Assembly: GCA_019115865.1 (NCBI GenBank)
Contig: DXCT01000055.1
Coordinates: 1 to 41,970, forward strand
Direction of reading: 5' to 3'
Source of the DNA: Candidatus Yaniella excrementavium
GTDB lineage: Bacteria > Actinomycetota > Actinomycetes > Actinomycetales > Micrococcaceae
DNA length: 41,970 bases
Shown here: in pieces, positions 21,211 through 29,317 of the stretch
How positions within the stretch are numbered: position 1 is the stretch's first letter
Layout of the letters: each line of letters opens with the position of its first letter
The notes under the pieces: model-generated
What the model was told of the DNA's origin: nothing
The model's input: only the letters and a program-made list of their open reading frames with translations
Database searches by the model: none
Translations under genes and position numbers: made by a program

Positions 21211-21286
21211 CTGCGTTTTCTCCTTATGCAGTTGTGGTGTCGTCGGGCCGCGCTCGGCCCTACCACGGGATTTGAGAAGTTGTGAG

Positions 21287-21718
21287 TTAGTCTTCGACGG
21301 TGATGCCCATGGAGCGGGCAGTTCCGGCAACGATCTTGGTTGCGGCGTCGAGGTTGTTGGCATTGAGGTCACGCATCTTGGTTTCGGCAATCTCTGCTGC
21401 CTGAGCCGTGGTGATCGAGCCAACTTTAACGGTGTGTGGTGTCCCAGAACCCTTCGCGATCCCAGCTGCTTTCTTAATCAGCTGCGATGCAGGTGGGGTT
21501 TTGGTGATGAAGGTAAATGAGCGGTCTTCGTAGACGGTAATTTCTACCGGGACGATGTTTCCGCGCATGGATTCAGTTTCGGCGTTGTAGGCCTTGACGA
21601 ACTCCATCATGTTGACACCGTGCTGACCAAGTGCTGGGCCAACTGGTGGAGCAGGTGATGCTGCACCCGCTTCAATCTGGAGTTTGATCAGACCGGAGAC
21701 CTTTTTCTTTGGGGCCAT
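21287..21718 (-). CDS. rplK: ribosomal protein uL11
   Basis: Protein of the GTPase-associated centre, binding 23S rRNA next to the L12 stalk and needed for the stringent factor response; thiopeptide antibiotics act at this site. The 143 residues begin [18 protein letters not shown], with the Pro-rich [19 protein letters not shown] and the C-terminal [18 protein letters not shown] seven bases before the ATG at 21718 supports this start over the longer frame to 21781. It is followed by rplA and preceded by nusG with a 133-base gap. Confidence 0.98.
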   Translation of the reverse strand: MAPKKKVSGLIKLQIEAGAASPAPPVGPALGQHGVNMMEFVKAYNAETESMRGNIVPVEITVYEDRSFTFITKTPPASQLIKKAAGIAKGSGTPHTVKVGSITTAQAAEIAETKMRDLNANNLDAATKIVAGTARSMGITVED

Positions 21719-21805
21719 TTTGGGGTCCTTTTCTTCTTTGGATAACGCCAACCACAGGAGCGTGGGTGACGGGGCGATCACCGTGGCGCGGCGATCTGTA
21801 CATTA

Positions 21806-21832
21806 CAGGTCCAAACAAAGCCTTCGGACCTG
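21806..21832 (-). promoter_or_regulatory. small hairpin in the rplK leader
   Basis: CAGGTCC (21806-21812) and GGACCTG (21826-21832) form a 7-bp stem with a 13-base loop between nusG and rplK. L1 controls rplKA by binding the rplK leader in other bacteria, and this could belong to such a site, but I cannot match the L1 motif by eye. Confidence 0.25.
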
Positions 21833-21851
21833 CAATGAAGTCTTTATGCGG

Positions 21852-22769
21852 TTATTCTGCTTTGGCCACTTCGTGGAAGCCAAGCGTCACTGGGGTTTCA
21901 CGTTCGAAGATGGTCACCAGTACGACCAGCTGACGTGATTCGACCTTGACCTCAGAAATCGTCGCTGGCAGGGATTCGAATGGACCTTCCTTGACGATGA
22001 CGGAATCGCCAACCTGGTAATCCACTGATACCTGCGGTGCAGCTTCTTCGGCGGCTTCCCCCTTGAGCGGTGCGCCAGCCTTCTCAGCTTCTTTCGCGGC
22101 TTCTTGCATGAGTGACGGCGCCAGCATGTCAAAGATTTCTTGCTGTGTCAGTGGCACTGGATCATGGGCATTGCCGACAAAGCCAGTAACACCGGGAGTA
22201 TGGCGTACCGCAGCCCAAGCGTCTTCAGTCATATCCATCCGAACCAGGACATAGCCTGGAACACGCACGCGGTTAATAACCTTGCGTACCGTGTTTTTGA
22301 TTTCGACGACTTCCTCCATAGGAACTTCGATTTCGTAGATATCGTCTTCGACCTCGAGCGTCTGACTACGTGTTTCAAGGTTCGCTTTCACCCGACGCTC
22401 GTAGCCCGAGTAGGTGTGAATTACATACCAGTCGCCTGGGGCACGACGTAGTCGCGTACGCAATTCGTCTGCGACTTGTTCAGGATCTTTCACAGCAGGT
22501 TCTTGCGGAGCTTCGGTATCAGCAGACGCGGTTTCGAGGTCTTGGTCAGCTGCGATATCTTCTGCGACTTCAGCTGGCTCTTTGACGGCTACCTCGTCGG
22601 CTTCAGTATCAGCTACATCGTCTACTTGCTCGTCGCTATTTTCGACGTCAGCGGCGGCTTCAGCGGGTTCCTGCTTTTCCTGTGCGACGTCGTCGTTCAC
22701 CTCGTCAACCGAAGCGGCTACTTCTTCAACTTCGGTTTCGAAATTTGGATCGAGTTCGTTCTCCGACAC
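21852..22769 (-). CDS. nusG: transcription antitermination/pausing factor NusG
   Basis: Binds RNA polymerase and links it to Rho or to the ribosome. I start at a GTG at 22769 (305 residues) because AGGA lies six bases before it; the TTG at 22796 lacks one. Residues 1 to about 105 are a very acidic extension rich in Glu, Asp, Ala and Val, as in other actinobacterial NusG. The NGN domain begins at [15 protein letters not shown] and contains [16 protein letters not shown]. The KOW domain is at the end ([20 protein letters not shown]). An unusual Lys/Glu/Ala-rich insert ([15 protein letters not shown]) lies between NGN and KOW. The gene follows secE after 87 bases. Confidence 0.97.
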   Translation of the reverse strand: MSENELDPNFETEVEEVAASVDEVNDDVAQEKQEPAEAAADVENSDEQVDDVADTEADEVAVKEPAEVAEDIAADQDLETASADTEAPQEPAVKDPEQVADELRTRLRRAPGDWYVIHTYSGYERRVKANLETRSQTLEVEDDIYEIEVPMEEVVEIKNTVRKVINRVRVPGYVLVRMDMTEDAWAAVRHTPGVTGFVGNAHDPVPLTQQEIFDMLAPSLMQEAAKEAEKAGAPLKGEAAEEAAPQVSVDYQVGDSVIVKEGPFESLPATISEVKVESRQLVVLVTIFERETPVTLGFHEVAKAE

Positions 22770-22856
22770 TAGGTATCCTGCTTTCTCAACGGTCAATCAC
22801 GGGTATTTACTGACATCTTCACTAACGGGAAGTCCCCCGCGATGCATGTGAAGTTT

Positions 22857-23099
22857 TTAGAGGCCGTCAGAACTACCGAACACCCAGGATGCACCCATAC
22901 CGAACAGCCAGTCGAGCAGGCTCACCAGCGCAATAATGATGACCACGAAGACCAGGACTGTGCCAGTCATTTTAATGAGCTCTTGCCGGGTCGGGGTAAC
23001 GACCTTGCGCATCTCGTCCACGACTTGACGCAAGAACATCATGATGCGAGCAAAGAACCCACGCTTTTCAGCGTTCTGGGATGCTGATGTATTGCTCAC
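22857..23099 (-). CDS. secE: preprotein translocase subunit SecE
   Basis: Essential small subunit of the SecYEG protein channel. The 80 residues match the short Gram-positive type: a cytoplasmic amphipathic stretch (FFARIMMFLRQVVDEMRKV, with the conserved TPTRQEL) and one membrane helix (about residues 46-66). It starts with GTG at 23099, preceded by GAGGA with a short spacer. It lies between tRNA-Trp and nusG, the normal actinobacterial order, and is probably cotranscribed with both. Confidence 0.97.
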   Translation of the reverse strand: MSNTSASQNAEKRGFFARIMMFLRQVVDEMRKVVTPTRQELIKMTGTVLVFVVIIIALVSLLDWLFGMGASWVFGSSDGL

Positions 23100-23157
23100 T
23101 GATCCTCGCTACATACGGTTTGCTGATAGGTTCTTCGATTCTTTCGAACCTCATGCG

Positions 23158-23230
23158 CAGGGCAGACAGGACTCGAACCTGCAACCTACGGTTTTGGAGA
23201 CCGTTGCGCTACCAATTGCGCCACTGCCCT
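23158..23230 (-). tRNA. trnW: tRNA-Trp (CCA)
   Basis: A 73-base cloverleaf on the minus strand. The acceptor stem AGGGCAG/CTGCCCT has a G discriminator, the anticodon stem ACGGT/ACCGT closes the loop CTCCAAA with anticodon CCA, and the T loop reads GGTTCGAGTCC. The 3' CCA is not encoded. It is the first gene of the secE-nusG unit. Confidence 0.97.
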
Positions 23231-23279
23231 AGGTTTTGACCGCACACAAAATCTGGTGTGCGACCTACACCAGAGTCTA

Positions 23280-23308
23280 ATCATAGCTAATGCAAGCCGC
23301 CTCGACAA
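23280..23308 (-). promoter_or_regulatory. candidate promoter of tRNA-Trp/secE
   Basis: Minus-strand TTGTCG (23303-23308) and TATGAT (23280-23285) with an ideal 17-base spacer, about 50 bases before the tRNA. A 7-bp hairpin (23241-23247 with 23256-23262) lies between promoter and tRNA and may serve as a processing site. The rest of 23231-23454 must hold the divergent aminotransferase promoter, which I cannot place. Confidence 0.55.
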
Positions 23309-23454
23309 ATCCAGTGGATCCATGGGAGTCACAGCGGGAGGCAGCATACGTCACTAGACCGCAGGACATATAGGCTGATGCAGTATCATAGCCCCCAGAT
23401 AAAAGCTTGCGAGCTGCATGCAGTCCGCCCCAATTCGAAAGGCTCAGGCCACTC

Positions 23455-24660
23455 ATGGTTGAACCCGCACGTCGCGTTTCTGCCCGTCTGCAATCCATCC
23501 CCGAATCAGCAACTCTCGCGATTACCGCGAAGGCCAAACAGCTGCGGGCCGCAGGCGAGCCCGTGATTGGCTTCGGCGCTGGCGAACCTGATTTCCCGAC
23601 CCCCGATTATATCGTCAAGGCCGCACAACAAGCCGTAGTCGACCCGGCGAATCACCGTTATACACCTGCCGCAGGGCTGCCCGAACTGCGACAAGCCATT
23701 GCAGATAAAACACTGCGCGACTCCGGTGTAGCCGTTGAAGCATCCCAGGTAATTGTCACCAACGGTGGGAAACAGGCCGTGTACAACACATTCGCCGCCC
23801 TCACCGATCCGGGTGACGAAATCCTTTTACCCGCCCCGTACTGGACGACTTACCCGGAAGCAATCAAATTGGCTGGTGGCACGGCAGTGGATGTCTTTGC
23901 TGGCGCCGAGTCAGGTTACAAGGTCACGGTGGACCAGCTTGAAGCGGCTCGGACTGAAAACACCAAGGCTTTGGTCTTTGTTTCCCCGTCCAACCCTACG
24001 GGCGCGGTCTACACGCCGGAGGAAACCGCAGCCATTGGGCAATGGGCGCTGGAACAGGGCATCTGGGTCATCACCGACGAGATCTATGAACACCTGGTCT
24101 ACGATGAGGCCATTTTCACTTCGATCGTTAAAGCTGTTCCGGAACTTGCTAACCAGGCCGTTATCCTCAACGGGGTAGCCAAAACGTACGCGATGACCGG
24201 TTGGCGTGTTGGCTGGATGATCGCCCCGGCAGATATCACCCAGGCCGCCACCACGTTACAGTCGCACGCCACTTCAAACGTGAACAACATTGCCCAAAAA
24301 GCCGCCCTAGCAGCGGTATCTGGGCCCCTTGATGCCGTCACCGATATGCTGAAAGCCTTTGACGAGCGTCGTCAAACCATGGTCAAGATGCTCAATGAAA
24401 TCGACGGATTCCATTGCCCGACCCCCAAGGGCGCGTTCTACGCCTATGTTGACGTGACGCGAGCTATCGGCAAGGAAATTGCTGGTCAACGCGTAGACAC
24501 CTCGACCGAACTGGCACAAGTCATTCTCGACAAAGCTCAGGTCGCGGTCGTGCCGGGCGAAGCCTTTGGGAAGACCGGCTACTTGAGACTCTCGTACGCG
24601 CTGGGCCTGGAGGAACTCGTTGAAGGCGTGACCCGCATTCAACGACTCATCAACCAGTAA
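23455..24660 (+). CDS. class I aminotransferase, aspartate aminotransferase-like
   Basis: Pyridoxal-phosphate enzyme of 401 residues, fold type I, closest in style to the class Ib aspartate/prephenate aminotransferases. Visible features are [15 protein letters not shown] near the start, [14 protein letters not shown], the cofactor-binding [10 protein letters not shown], and the Schiff-base Lys243 in [16 protein letters not shown]. The ATG at 23455 gives [15 protein letters not shown], which lines up with relatives; the TTG at 23407 would add 16 unlikely residues. The ribosome site is weak (AAAGG about 12 bases upstream). The tRNA-Trp gene is divergent. The amino acid specificity (Asp, possibly also prephenate) cannot be settled from sequence by eye. 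Confidence 0.9.
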   Translation: MVEPARRVSARLQSIPESATLAITAKAKQLRAAGEPVIGFGAGEPDFPTPDYIVKAAQQAVVDPANHRYTPAAGLPELRQAIADKTLRDSGVAVEASQVIVTNGGKQAVYNTFAALTDPGDEILLPAPYWTTYPEAIKLAGGTAVDVFAGAESGYKVTVDQLEAARTENTKALVFVSPSNPTGAVYTPEETAAIGQWALEQGIWVITDEIYEHLVYDEAIFTSIVKAVPELANQAVILNGVAKTYAMTGWRVGWMIAPADITQAATTLQSHATSNVNNIAQKAALAAVSGPLDAVTDMLKAFDERRQTMVKMLNEIDGFHCPTPKGAFYAYVDVTRAIGKEIAGQRVDTSTELAQVILDKAQVAVVPGEAFGKTGYLRLSYALGLEELVEGVTRIQRLINQ

Positions 24661-24692
24661 CCGCATACGCTGAACGAAACCTTTACTCTGTG

Positions 24693-24733
24693 CGCAAATG
24701 CGTCATAAACTCATTGTTTATGACGCATTTGCG
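24693..24733. promoter_or_regulatory. 18-bp palindrome over the mod operon start
   Basis: Arms 24693-24710 (CGCAAATGCGTCATAAAC) and 24716-24733 are a perfect 18-bp inverted repeat around TCATT. The right arm contains the start codon of the HTH-TOBE gene. A candidate promoter, TTTACT (24682-24687) with TAAACT (24706-24711) after 18 bases, would start transcription at about 24718-24720, on the ATG itself, and there is no Shine-Dalgarno sequence. The element therefore looks like a DNA operator across -10 and start of a leaderless message. Confidence 0.6.
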
Positions 24734-25127
24734 AATCTCTGAAGCTGCCGATTACCTCGGCGTCTCGAACGACTCACTTCGCCGTTGGATTAGCAACGGA
24801 AAACTCAAGGCCTACCAGGACGACGCCGGAAAACAAACTGTTTCTGGAGCCGATGTGGCAGCACTGGCACAAGACGCTGCGCAGGGCCGCCAGAATGCAC
24901 CAGCAGAACTGACCTCATCCGCCCGAAATAAGCTAACCGGATTAGTCACCAAGGTTGTATCCGACAAGGTGATGTCACAAGTTGAAATGCAGTGCGGTCC
25001 ATTCCGGATGGTATCGCTCATTTCAACCGAGGCCGTTCAAGAACTCGACCTGCAAGTCGGCTCCCCTGCTGTGGCAACGGTCAAAGCCACTCACGTTGTT
25101 CTGGAAACCACTGGACTATCACAATGA
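24720..25127 (+). CDS. HTH-TOBE molybdate-responsive regulator
   Basis: Protein of 135 residues with an excisionase/MerR-like helix-turn-helix (about 4-50, LRISEAADYLGVSNDSLRRW) and a single TOBE/molbindin domain (about 64-130, NKLTGLVTKVVSDKVMSQVE). TOBE domains of this kind bind molybdate or tungstate, so it is probably a small functional replacement of ModE. Its stop overlaps the modA start as ATGA. The frame runs back to 24690, but the ATG at 24720 starts exactly at the HTH and no ribosome site is visible for either, which suggests a leaderless transcript. A long palindrome covers the start and is the obvious place for autoregulation. Confidence 0.85.
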   Translation: MTHLRISEAADYLGVSNDSLRRWISNGKLKAYQDDAGKQTVSGADVAALAQDAAQGRQNAPAELTSSARNKLTGLVTKVVSDKVMSQVEMQCGPFRMVSLISTEAVQELDLQVGSPAVATVKATHVVLETTGLSQ

Positions 25128-25900
25128 GACATCCACTCGCAGCCCTCCTCACCGCCACCACTCTTGGTATAACAGGATGTAGTGGCACACCGGATTCCCC
25201 AGAGGCCGATGTCACAGCAGAAGAGGTTTCTCTAACAGTGCTGGCCGCGGCCTCTCTCCAGAAATCCTTTGATGAAATCGGCGAAGAATTCACCGCCGAC
25301 CACCCTCATATCACATTGGACTTCAACTATGCCGGCTCCTCCACACTGGTGGAAAATCTTGAAGCGGGCGTCCCTGCAGATGTCTTCGCCTCGGCAGATG
25401 AGTCCAATATGCATAAGGCCGAAGAAGCTGATGTTATTGAGCCAGAGACCCGAGGGCTATTCGCTTCAAATAAACTCGTGGGCATCGTGCCGTCGGATAA
25501 TCCCGCCGATGTGTCAACTTTGGAAGAGGCGAATGCTGAAGGCGTGAACTTGGTAGTTTGTGCACCACAAGTCCCCTGCGGTGCACTATCGCAGACCTTG
25601 GCAGACGCCGCTGGCATGACGTTGAATGCTGTTTCTGAAGAACAGCAAGTTACTGATGTGCTGGGTAAAGTACGTTCCGGTCAGGCAGACGCGGGGCTGG
25701 TATACGCCACTGATGCTGCACTGGCCCCGGATGAAATCGACACCTTCGACCTAGATGGCGCTGAGGATGCATTGAATATGTACCCGATTGCCCGAACAGC
25801 AGACTCTACGCATCCTGATGCAGCCGATACCTTCATTGAATATGTTCACTCCGAGCCCGGGCAGGCTATCCTCGAAAAAAACGGCTTCACCGCACCCTAG
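25124..25900 (+). CDS. modA: molybdate-binding lipoprotein ModA
   Basis: Periplasmic-type binding protein (258 residues) of the molybdate importer. The signal peptide ends in LGITGC with Cys19 as the lipid anchor. The mature part has the family hallmarks VLAAASLQKSFDEI, FNYAGSSTLVENLEAG, PADVFASADESNM and VVCAPQVPCGALSQ, which form the oxyanion site. The ATG at 25124 overlaps the regulator stop by four bases; a longer frame from 24992 lies inside the regulator gene and lacks a signal peptide. modB follows after 18 bases. It would bind molybdate, perhaps also tungstate. Confidence 0.95.
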   Translation: MRHPLAALLTATTLGITGCSGTPDSPEADVTAEEVSLTVLAAASLQKSFDEIGEEFTADHPHITLDFNYAGSSTLVENLEAGVPADVFASADESNMHKAEEADVIEPETRGLFASNKLVGIVPSDNPADVSTLEEANAEGVNLVVCAPQVPCGALSQTLADAAGMTLNAVSEEQQVTDVLGKVRSGQADAGLVYATDAALAPDEIDTFDLDGAEDALNMYPIARTADSTHPDAADTFIEYVHSEPGQAILEKNGFTAP

Positions 25901-25918
25901 GACACCCCCAGAGGATTG

Positions 25919-26749
25919 ATGACCACCACAACGAACTCTTCGTCAAAAGTCACGCGGCATTCAATCTTGACCGCCGGCATCCCCGGCGCAACCATAGCTA
26001 TGGCGCTGCTGGCCGCCGTTTTCTTTGTCCTTCCATTCGTGGCGCTGCTTACCGGTATCACCTGGTCCGATATCCCGACGCTGTTGACTAGCCAATCGGC
26101 ACTCGATGCACTGTGGCTGTCACTACGAACCTCAATAGTGGCTACTACCATCTGCGTTGTCCTGGGAATCCCTCTCGCGTTAGTCTTAGCCCGCACTGAC
26201 TTTCCCGGCCGCACACTCATGCGAGCCATCGTTTTGGTCCCGTTGGTTATCCCCCCGGTAGTTGCAGGCATTATCCTGACGGAAGCCTTCGGACGCCGCG
26301 GACTCATCGGCGAACACCTATCCGCCTTTGGTATAGACATTGCTTTTACCACCGCGGCCGTGGTGATCGCCCAGACTTTTGTTTCGCTACCGTTTATGGT
26401 GACCACATTAGAATCCCACCTCGGCTCATCCGGTGAGCACTATGAACGCACCGCCCAGTCCTTGGGTGCCTCGAACTGGCGAACCTTCATCACTATCACG
26501 CTGCCATTACTGCGGCCCGGATTGATCTCGGGTGCCGTACTTACCTTTGCCCGAGCACTTGGTGAATTCGGGGCAACTATCACTTTTGCAGGGTCGCTAC
26601 AGGGCACCACTCGTACCATGCCCCTGGAAATCTACCTTGCACGTGAAACCGACCCAGAATCTGCTGTTGCCTTATCATTAGTGTTAATTCTGATAGCCAT
26701 CCTGGTCATTGCCATCGCCTACTTCCGTCCCGCCAAAAACCAGAGCTAG
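25919..26749 (+). CDS. modB: molybdate ABC transporter permease ModB
   Basis: Membrane subunit of 276 residues with about six helices, the first at residues 20-45. The EAA docking loop is YERTAQSLGASNWRTFITIT followed by LPLLRPGLISG, and the ModB motif ARALGEFGATITFAGS is present. GAGGA lies just before the ATG at 25919; a TTG three bases earlier touches that site and is less likely. The gene follows modA by 18 bases and precedes modC by 9 bases. Confidence 0.94.
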   Translation: MTTTTNSSSKVTRHSILTAGIPGATIAMALLAAVFFVLPFVALLTGITWSDIPTLLTSQSALDALWLSLRTSIVATTICVVLGIPLALVLARTDFPGRTLMRAIVLVPLVIPPVVAGIILTEAFGRRGLIGEHLSAFGIDIAFTTAAVVIAQTFVSLPFMVTTLESHLGSSGEHYERTAQSLGASNWRTFITITLPLLRPGLISGAVLTFARALGEFGATITFAGSLQGTTRTMPLEIYLARETDPESAVALSLVLILIAILVIAIAYFRPAKNQS

Positions 26750-26758
26750 GCCGCGCCG

Positions 26759-27442
26759 ATGACCACACAGGCTACTAATCTCGATGTCAATCTCACCGTT
26801 GTCCAGCGCAACGTTGATCTCACGTTTAGTGTGCCAGAAGGACAAACACTCGCGTTACTGGGATCCAACGGTTCTGGCAAAACCACAACCCTACTTGCGC
26901 TTGCTGGCTGGCTGATCCCCGATAGCGGCCATGCACGACTTGCCGATACTGTATTGTTTGACTGCCCAGCTCCAGCAGCAAAACCCCGCGTATGGGTGCC
27001 CGCTGTGGATCGTGGTATCGGATATCTTTCACAGAACCATCACCTCTTCCCTCATTTGTCGGCCCACGAGAACATTATGTACGGCATGGATCGTGCAGGG
27101 ATCGTTGGTCGCAAAGCTCGCAAGGGCAAGGCCGCAGAGTGGTTGGAGCGCGTTGGCTTAGCTGGATACGGCAAACGCAAGCCCGGACAACTTTCAGGTG
27201 GTCAGGCCCAACGTGTGGCGATCGCCCGGGTACTTGCCTCCGGGCCTCGGCTAGTCCTACTTGATGAACCCTTGGCCGCGTTGGACGTTGAAGCTGCACC
27301 AGCTATCCGACAGTTGCTTGCTGAAGTCCTGACAGACCACACAGTTGTTCTAGTAACACATCATCAAAACGACGTCGACGCTCTGGCTGATCGCGTCCAC
27401 CACATCGATCCCCAGGGCCCAACACGACCTACTGCGCTATAA
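26759..27442 (+). CDS. modC: molybdate ABC transporter ATPase ModC, short form
   Basis: ATPase of 227 residues driving molybdate uptake. Walker A is GSNGSGKT, the Q loop YLSQNHHLFPHL, the signature LSGGQAQRVAIARVL, Walker B LVLLDEPLAALD and the switch VTHHQNDV. The E. coli type has about 350 residues and ends in two TOBE repeats that sense molybdate; here the protein stops after the ATPase fold, while a TOBE domain is encoded separately in the regulator gene at the operon start. The function is supported by the neighbours and intact motifs. Confidence 0.92.
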   Translation: MTTQATNLDVNLTVVQRNVDLTFSVPEGQTLALLGSNGSGKTTTLLALAGWLIPDSGHARLADTVLFDCPAPAAKPRVWVPAVDRGIGYLSQNHHLFPHLSAHENIMYGMDRAGIVGRKARKGKAAEWLERVGLAGYGKRKPGQLSGGQAQRVAIARVLASGPRLVLLDEPLAALDVEAAPAIRQLLAEVLTDHTVVLVTHHQNDVDALADRVHHIDPQGPTRPTAL

Positions 27443-27558
27443 GTATGCTCGCTGGGGGAATAATGCTGGGCTCGGCAACATTAATATAGTCACGGTAGTC
27501 TTATACTTTGGCTACCCGACTGGCGACCGACTTTTTATCACGCTGAGAGGCAGAATCT

Positions 27559-28023
27559 ATGTTGCGCACCATGTTCCACGGCAAAATTCACCGTGCCACG
27601 GTAACCGAAGCAAACCTACACTACGTCGGTTCTGTGACTGTGGATCAAGATCTGCTGGATGCCGCGGGCATCTTGCCTGGCGAATTAGTGTCAATCGTGG
27701 ACATTACCAACGGAGCACGCCTGGAAACCTATACGATCGCCGGCGAGCGCAATTCTGGGGTACTTGGCATCAATGGTGCGGCCGCGCACTTGATCAATCC
27801 CGGCGATCTCGTCATCCTCATCGCCTATGCGCAAATGAACGACACAGAAGCCGCAACTTATCAGCCCAAAGTTGTGCATGTTGATAGCGATAACCGCATC
27901 ATCGGTCTTGGTCATGACCCCGCCGAGGCGATGGCCGCAGGAATGCAACGCCCCCCACATGCTCGCGCGCTTCGCGACAGTCAAGCCGAACTCTTGGATC
28001 ACTTCACGACATCGCAGGCCTAG
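27559..28023 (+). CDS. panD: aspartate 1-decarboxylase PanD
   Basis: Makes beta-alanine from aspartate for pantothenate and coenzyme A. The proenzyme of 154 residues carries the self-cleavage site Gly24-Ser25 in YVGSVTVD, where Ser25 becomes the pyruvoyl group. Lys9 ([10 protein letters not shown]) and [10 protein letters not shown] are conserved, as is the [12 protein letters not shown] stretch. GAGAGG lies eight bases before the ATG at 27559. A TATACT at 27502-27507 is a good -10 without clear -35, so the gene may have its own promoter in the 116-base gap behind modC. No other pantothenate gene is adjacent. Confidence 0.97.
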   Translation: MLRTMFHGKIHRATVTEANLHYVGSVTVDQDLLDAAGILPGELVSIVDITNGARLETYTIAGERNSGVLGINGAAAHLINPGDLVILIAYAQMNDTEAATYQPKVVHVDSDNRIIGLGHDPAEAMAAGMQRPPHARALRDSQAELLDHFTTSQA

Positions 28024-28163
28024 ACTCACGTCCTGTGGCTTACAAGAACCATAAGGGTCCACGGCTCCCCCAGAAGATCATTCCTTCTGCCTCTCAGAAC
28101 CATTGCAGCGTCCCTTCGTGTCGATAAAGTTTTCATAACACCATCAAAATAGCCCTCGAACTG

Positions 28164-28193
28164 TTGAGCTAGTCACACTCATCCCGTTATGGT
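28164..28193 (+). promoter_or_regulatory. candidate ehu promoter
   Basis: TTGAGC (28164-28169) and TATGGT (28188-28193) with an 18-base spacer, about 130 bases before ehuB. The 299-base gap 28024-28322 holds otherwise only a short CAGAAG/CTTCTG repeat near 28070 and the possible leader peptide at 28243. Confidence 0.35.
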
Positions 28194-28242
28194 GGTCAAC
28201 ATCCTGATGAGCAGGTGTTCTTAATCACTCAACCGAGGAATA

Positions 28243-28308
28243 ATGCACCCGAACAATCAACCGCGTCGCTGCTCTAACACAGGATCGCGGCTGGTCGGTG
28301 CATCATAA
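28243..28308 (+). CDS. possible leader peptide upstream of ehuB
   Basis: A 21-codon frame (MHPNNQPRRCSNTGSRLVGA, then S) begins with ATG after GAGG and a spacer of about four bases, and ends 14 bases before the ehuB start. Nothing like it is known to me. It may be a chance frame or a short upstream peptide that couples translation into ehuB, whose own ribosome site is distant. Confidence 0.2.
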   Translation: MHPNNQPRRCSNTGSRLVGAS

Positions 28309-28322
28309 GGATGGTTTCTTTT

Positions 28323-29222
28323 ATGCTTCGAAGCACATCAAGAATAACGAAGGCCGCTGCACTGTCAGCTACAGCTCTGCTGGCCCTCACCGCTTGCGGT
28401 GGCGATGGCAATGGCGAAAGCGCCGATAACGGGGAATCAGGTGAGGTCATCACCGTGGGCATCGCTGGTGAGGTCCCCTACTCCTACCTCAATGACGAAG
28501 GCGAACCTGAAGGCGCCACCGTAGCACTGGCCGAAAGGATTTTCGGTGATATGGGCTATGAGGTCGAGGCTGAATTAGTCGACTGGGACAACTTAATTCC
28601 AGGTCTGAATGCAGAGCGTTTTGATGCCATCTCGGCAGGGATGTCGATCACTCCCGAGCGTTGTGAAGAAGCAGCCTTCGCAGAGCCAGAGATCATGTAC
28701 ACCACCGCACTTTTGGTCGAAGAAGGCAACCCGCACGATGTCCAGAACCTCGACGATGTACTGGAAGCTCAAGAAAATGGTGAGGATATTCAATTAGCAA
28801 CGCTCACCGCAGGTATCGAAGCAGGTTATTCCACTGACATGGGCTTGGACTATGACGGTGTTGGTAGCGCTGATGAAGGCATTGAGATGGTTCAAGGCGG
28901 ACGCGCCGATGTCTTCGCCCTCACAGCTATCTCGCTGACTGAAATGGCCGGCGACGCAGATGGGGTTGAAGTCACTGAACCATTCGTGCAAGAAATCGAC
29001 GGCGTGAAACAATACGGCGCCGGTTCCACCGTCTTCCGCCAGGACGACACCGAGACTCTTGACGAATACAACGAGCACCTCGCACAACTGAAATCCGACG
29101 GAGAGCTGGGCGAGATCATTGGTGAGTTTGGCTTCACTGATGCCGAGGTGCCGCCGGAGGACATGACCTCTGAAGCCCTCTGCGCTGGTGACCTCGAATC
29201 CCTGCAGGATATCGAGGACTAA
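28323..29222 (+). CDS. ehuB: ectoine/hydroxyectoine-binding lipoprotein EhuB
   Basis: Binding protein (299 residues) of a compatible-solute importer. The signal peptide ends in LALTAC with Cys25 as the lipid site. The mature protein carries stretches typical of EhuB, such as NLIPGLNAERFDAISAGMSI, TPERCEEAAFAEPE, FGFTDAEVPPEDMTSEALCA and a YNEHLAQL helix. I choose the ATG at 28323, because the ATG at 28311 sits directly on the AAGG ribosome site; that site is then about 11 bases away, rather far. ehuC follows after 95 bases that contain a hairpin. Identification rests on remembered EhuB features and on the ehuBCDA order; a general polar amino acid carrier is the alternative. Confidence 0.85.
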   Translation: MLRSTSRITKAAALSATALLALTACGGDGNGESADNGESGEVITVGIAGEVPYSYLNDEGEPEGATVALAERIFGDMGYEVEAELVDWDNLIPGLNAERFDAISAGMSITPERCEEAAFAEPEIMYTTALLVEEGNPHDVQNLDDVLEAQENGEDIQLATLTAGIEAGYSTDMGLDYDGVGSADEGIEMVQGGRADVFALTAISLTEMAGDADGVEVTEPFVQEIDGVKQYGAGSTVFRQDDTETLDEYNEHLAQLKSDGELGEIIGEFGFTDAEVPPEDMTSEALCAGDLESLQDIED

Positions 29223-29246
29223 TTTCACCCTCCGCATTTTCCTGAC

Positions 29247-29282
29247 GGCTCCGTCCGGCCACTCAAGCGGCCGGACGGAGCC
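29247..29282 (+). terminator. intercistronic hairpin between ehuB and ehuC
   Basis: A perfect 14-bp GC-rich stem (29247-29260 with 29269-29282) with an 8-base loop follows the ehuB stop by 24 bases. Only AAACTTTT follows, no long U-run. Such hairpins behind binding-protein genes stabilise the upstream message or end part of the transcripts, so the binding protein is made in excess. Confidence 0.7.
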
Positions 29283-29317
29283 AAACTTTTCACAGCAAAA
29301 GGAACTGGAGACCTCTT

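Noticed and set aside
24693-24733. The 18-bp palindrome as intrinsic terminator of the aminotransferase gene
   Set aside because: No U-run follows on either strand, and it overlaps promoter hexamers and the next start codon, which fits an operator better.
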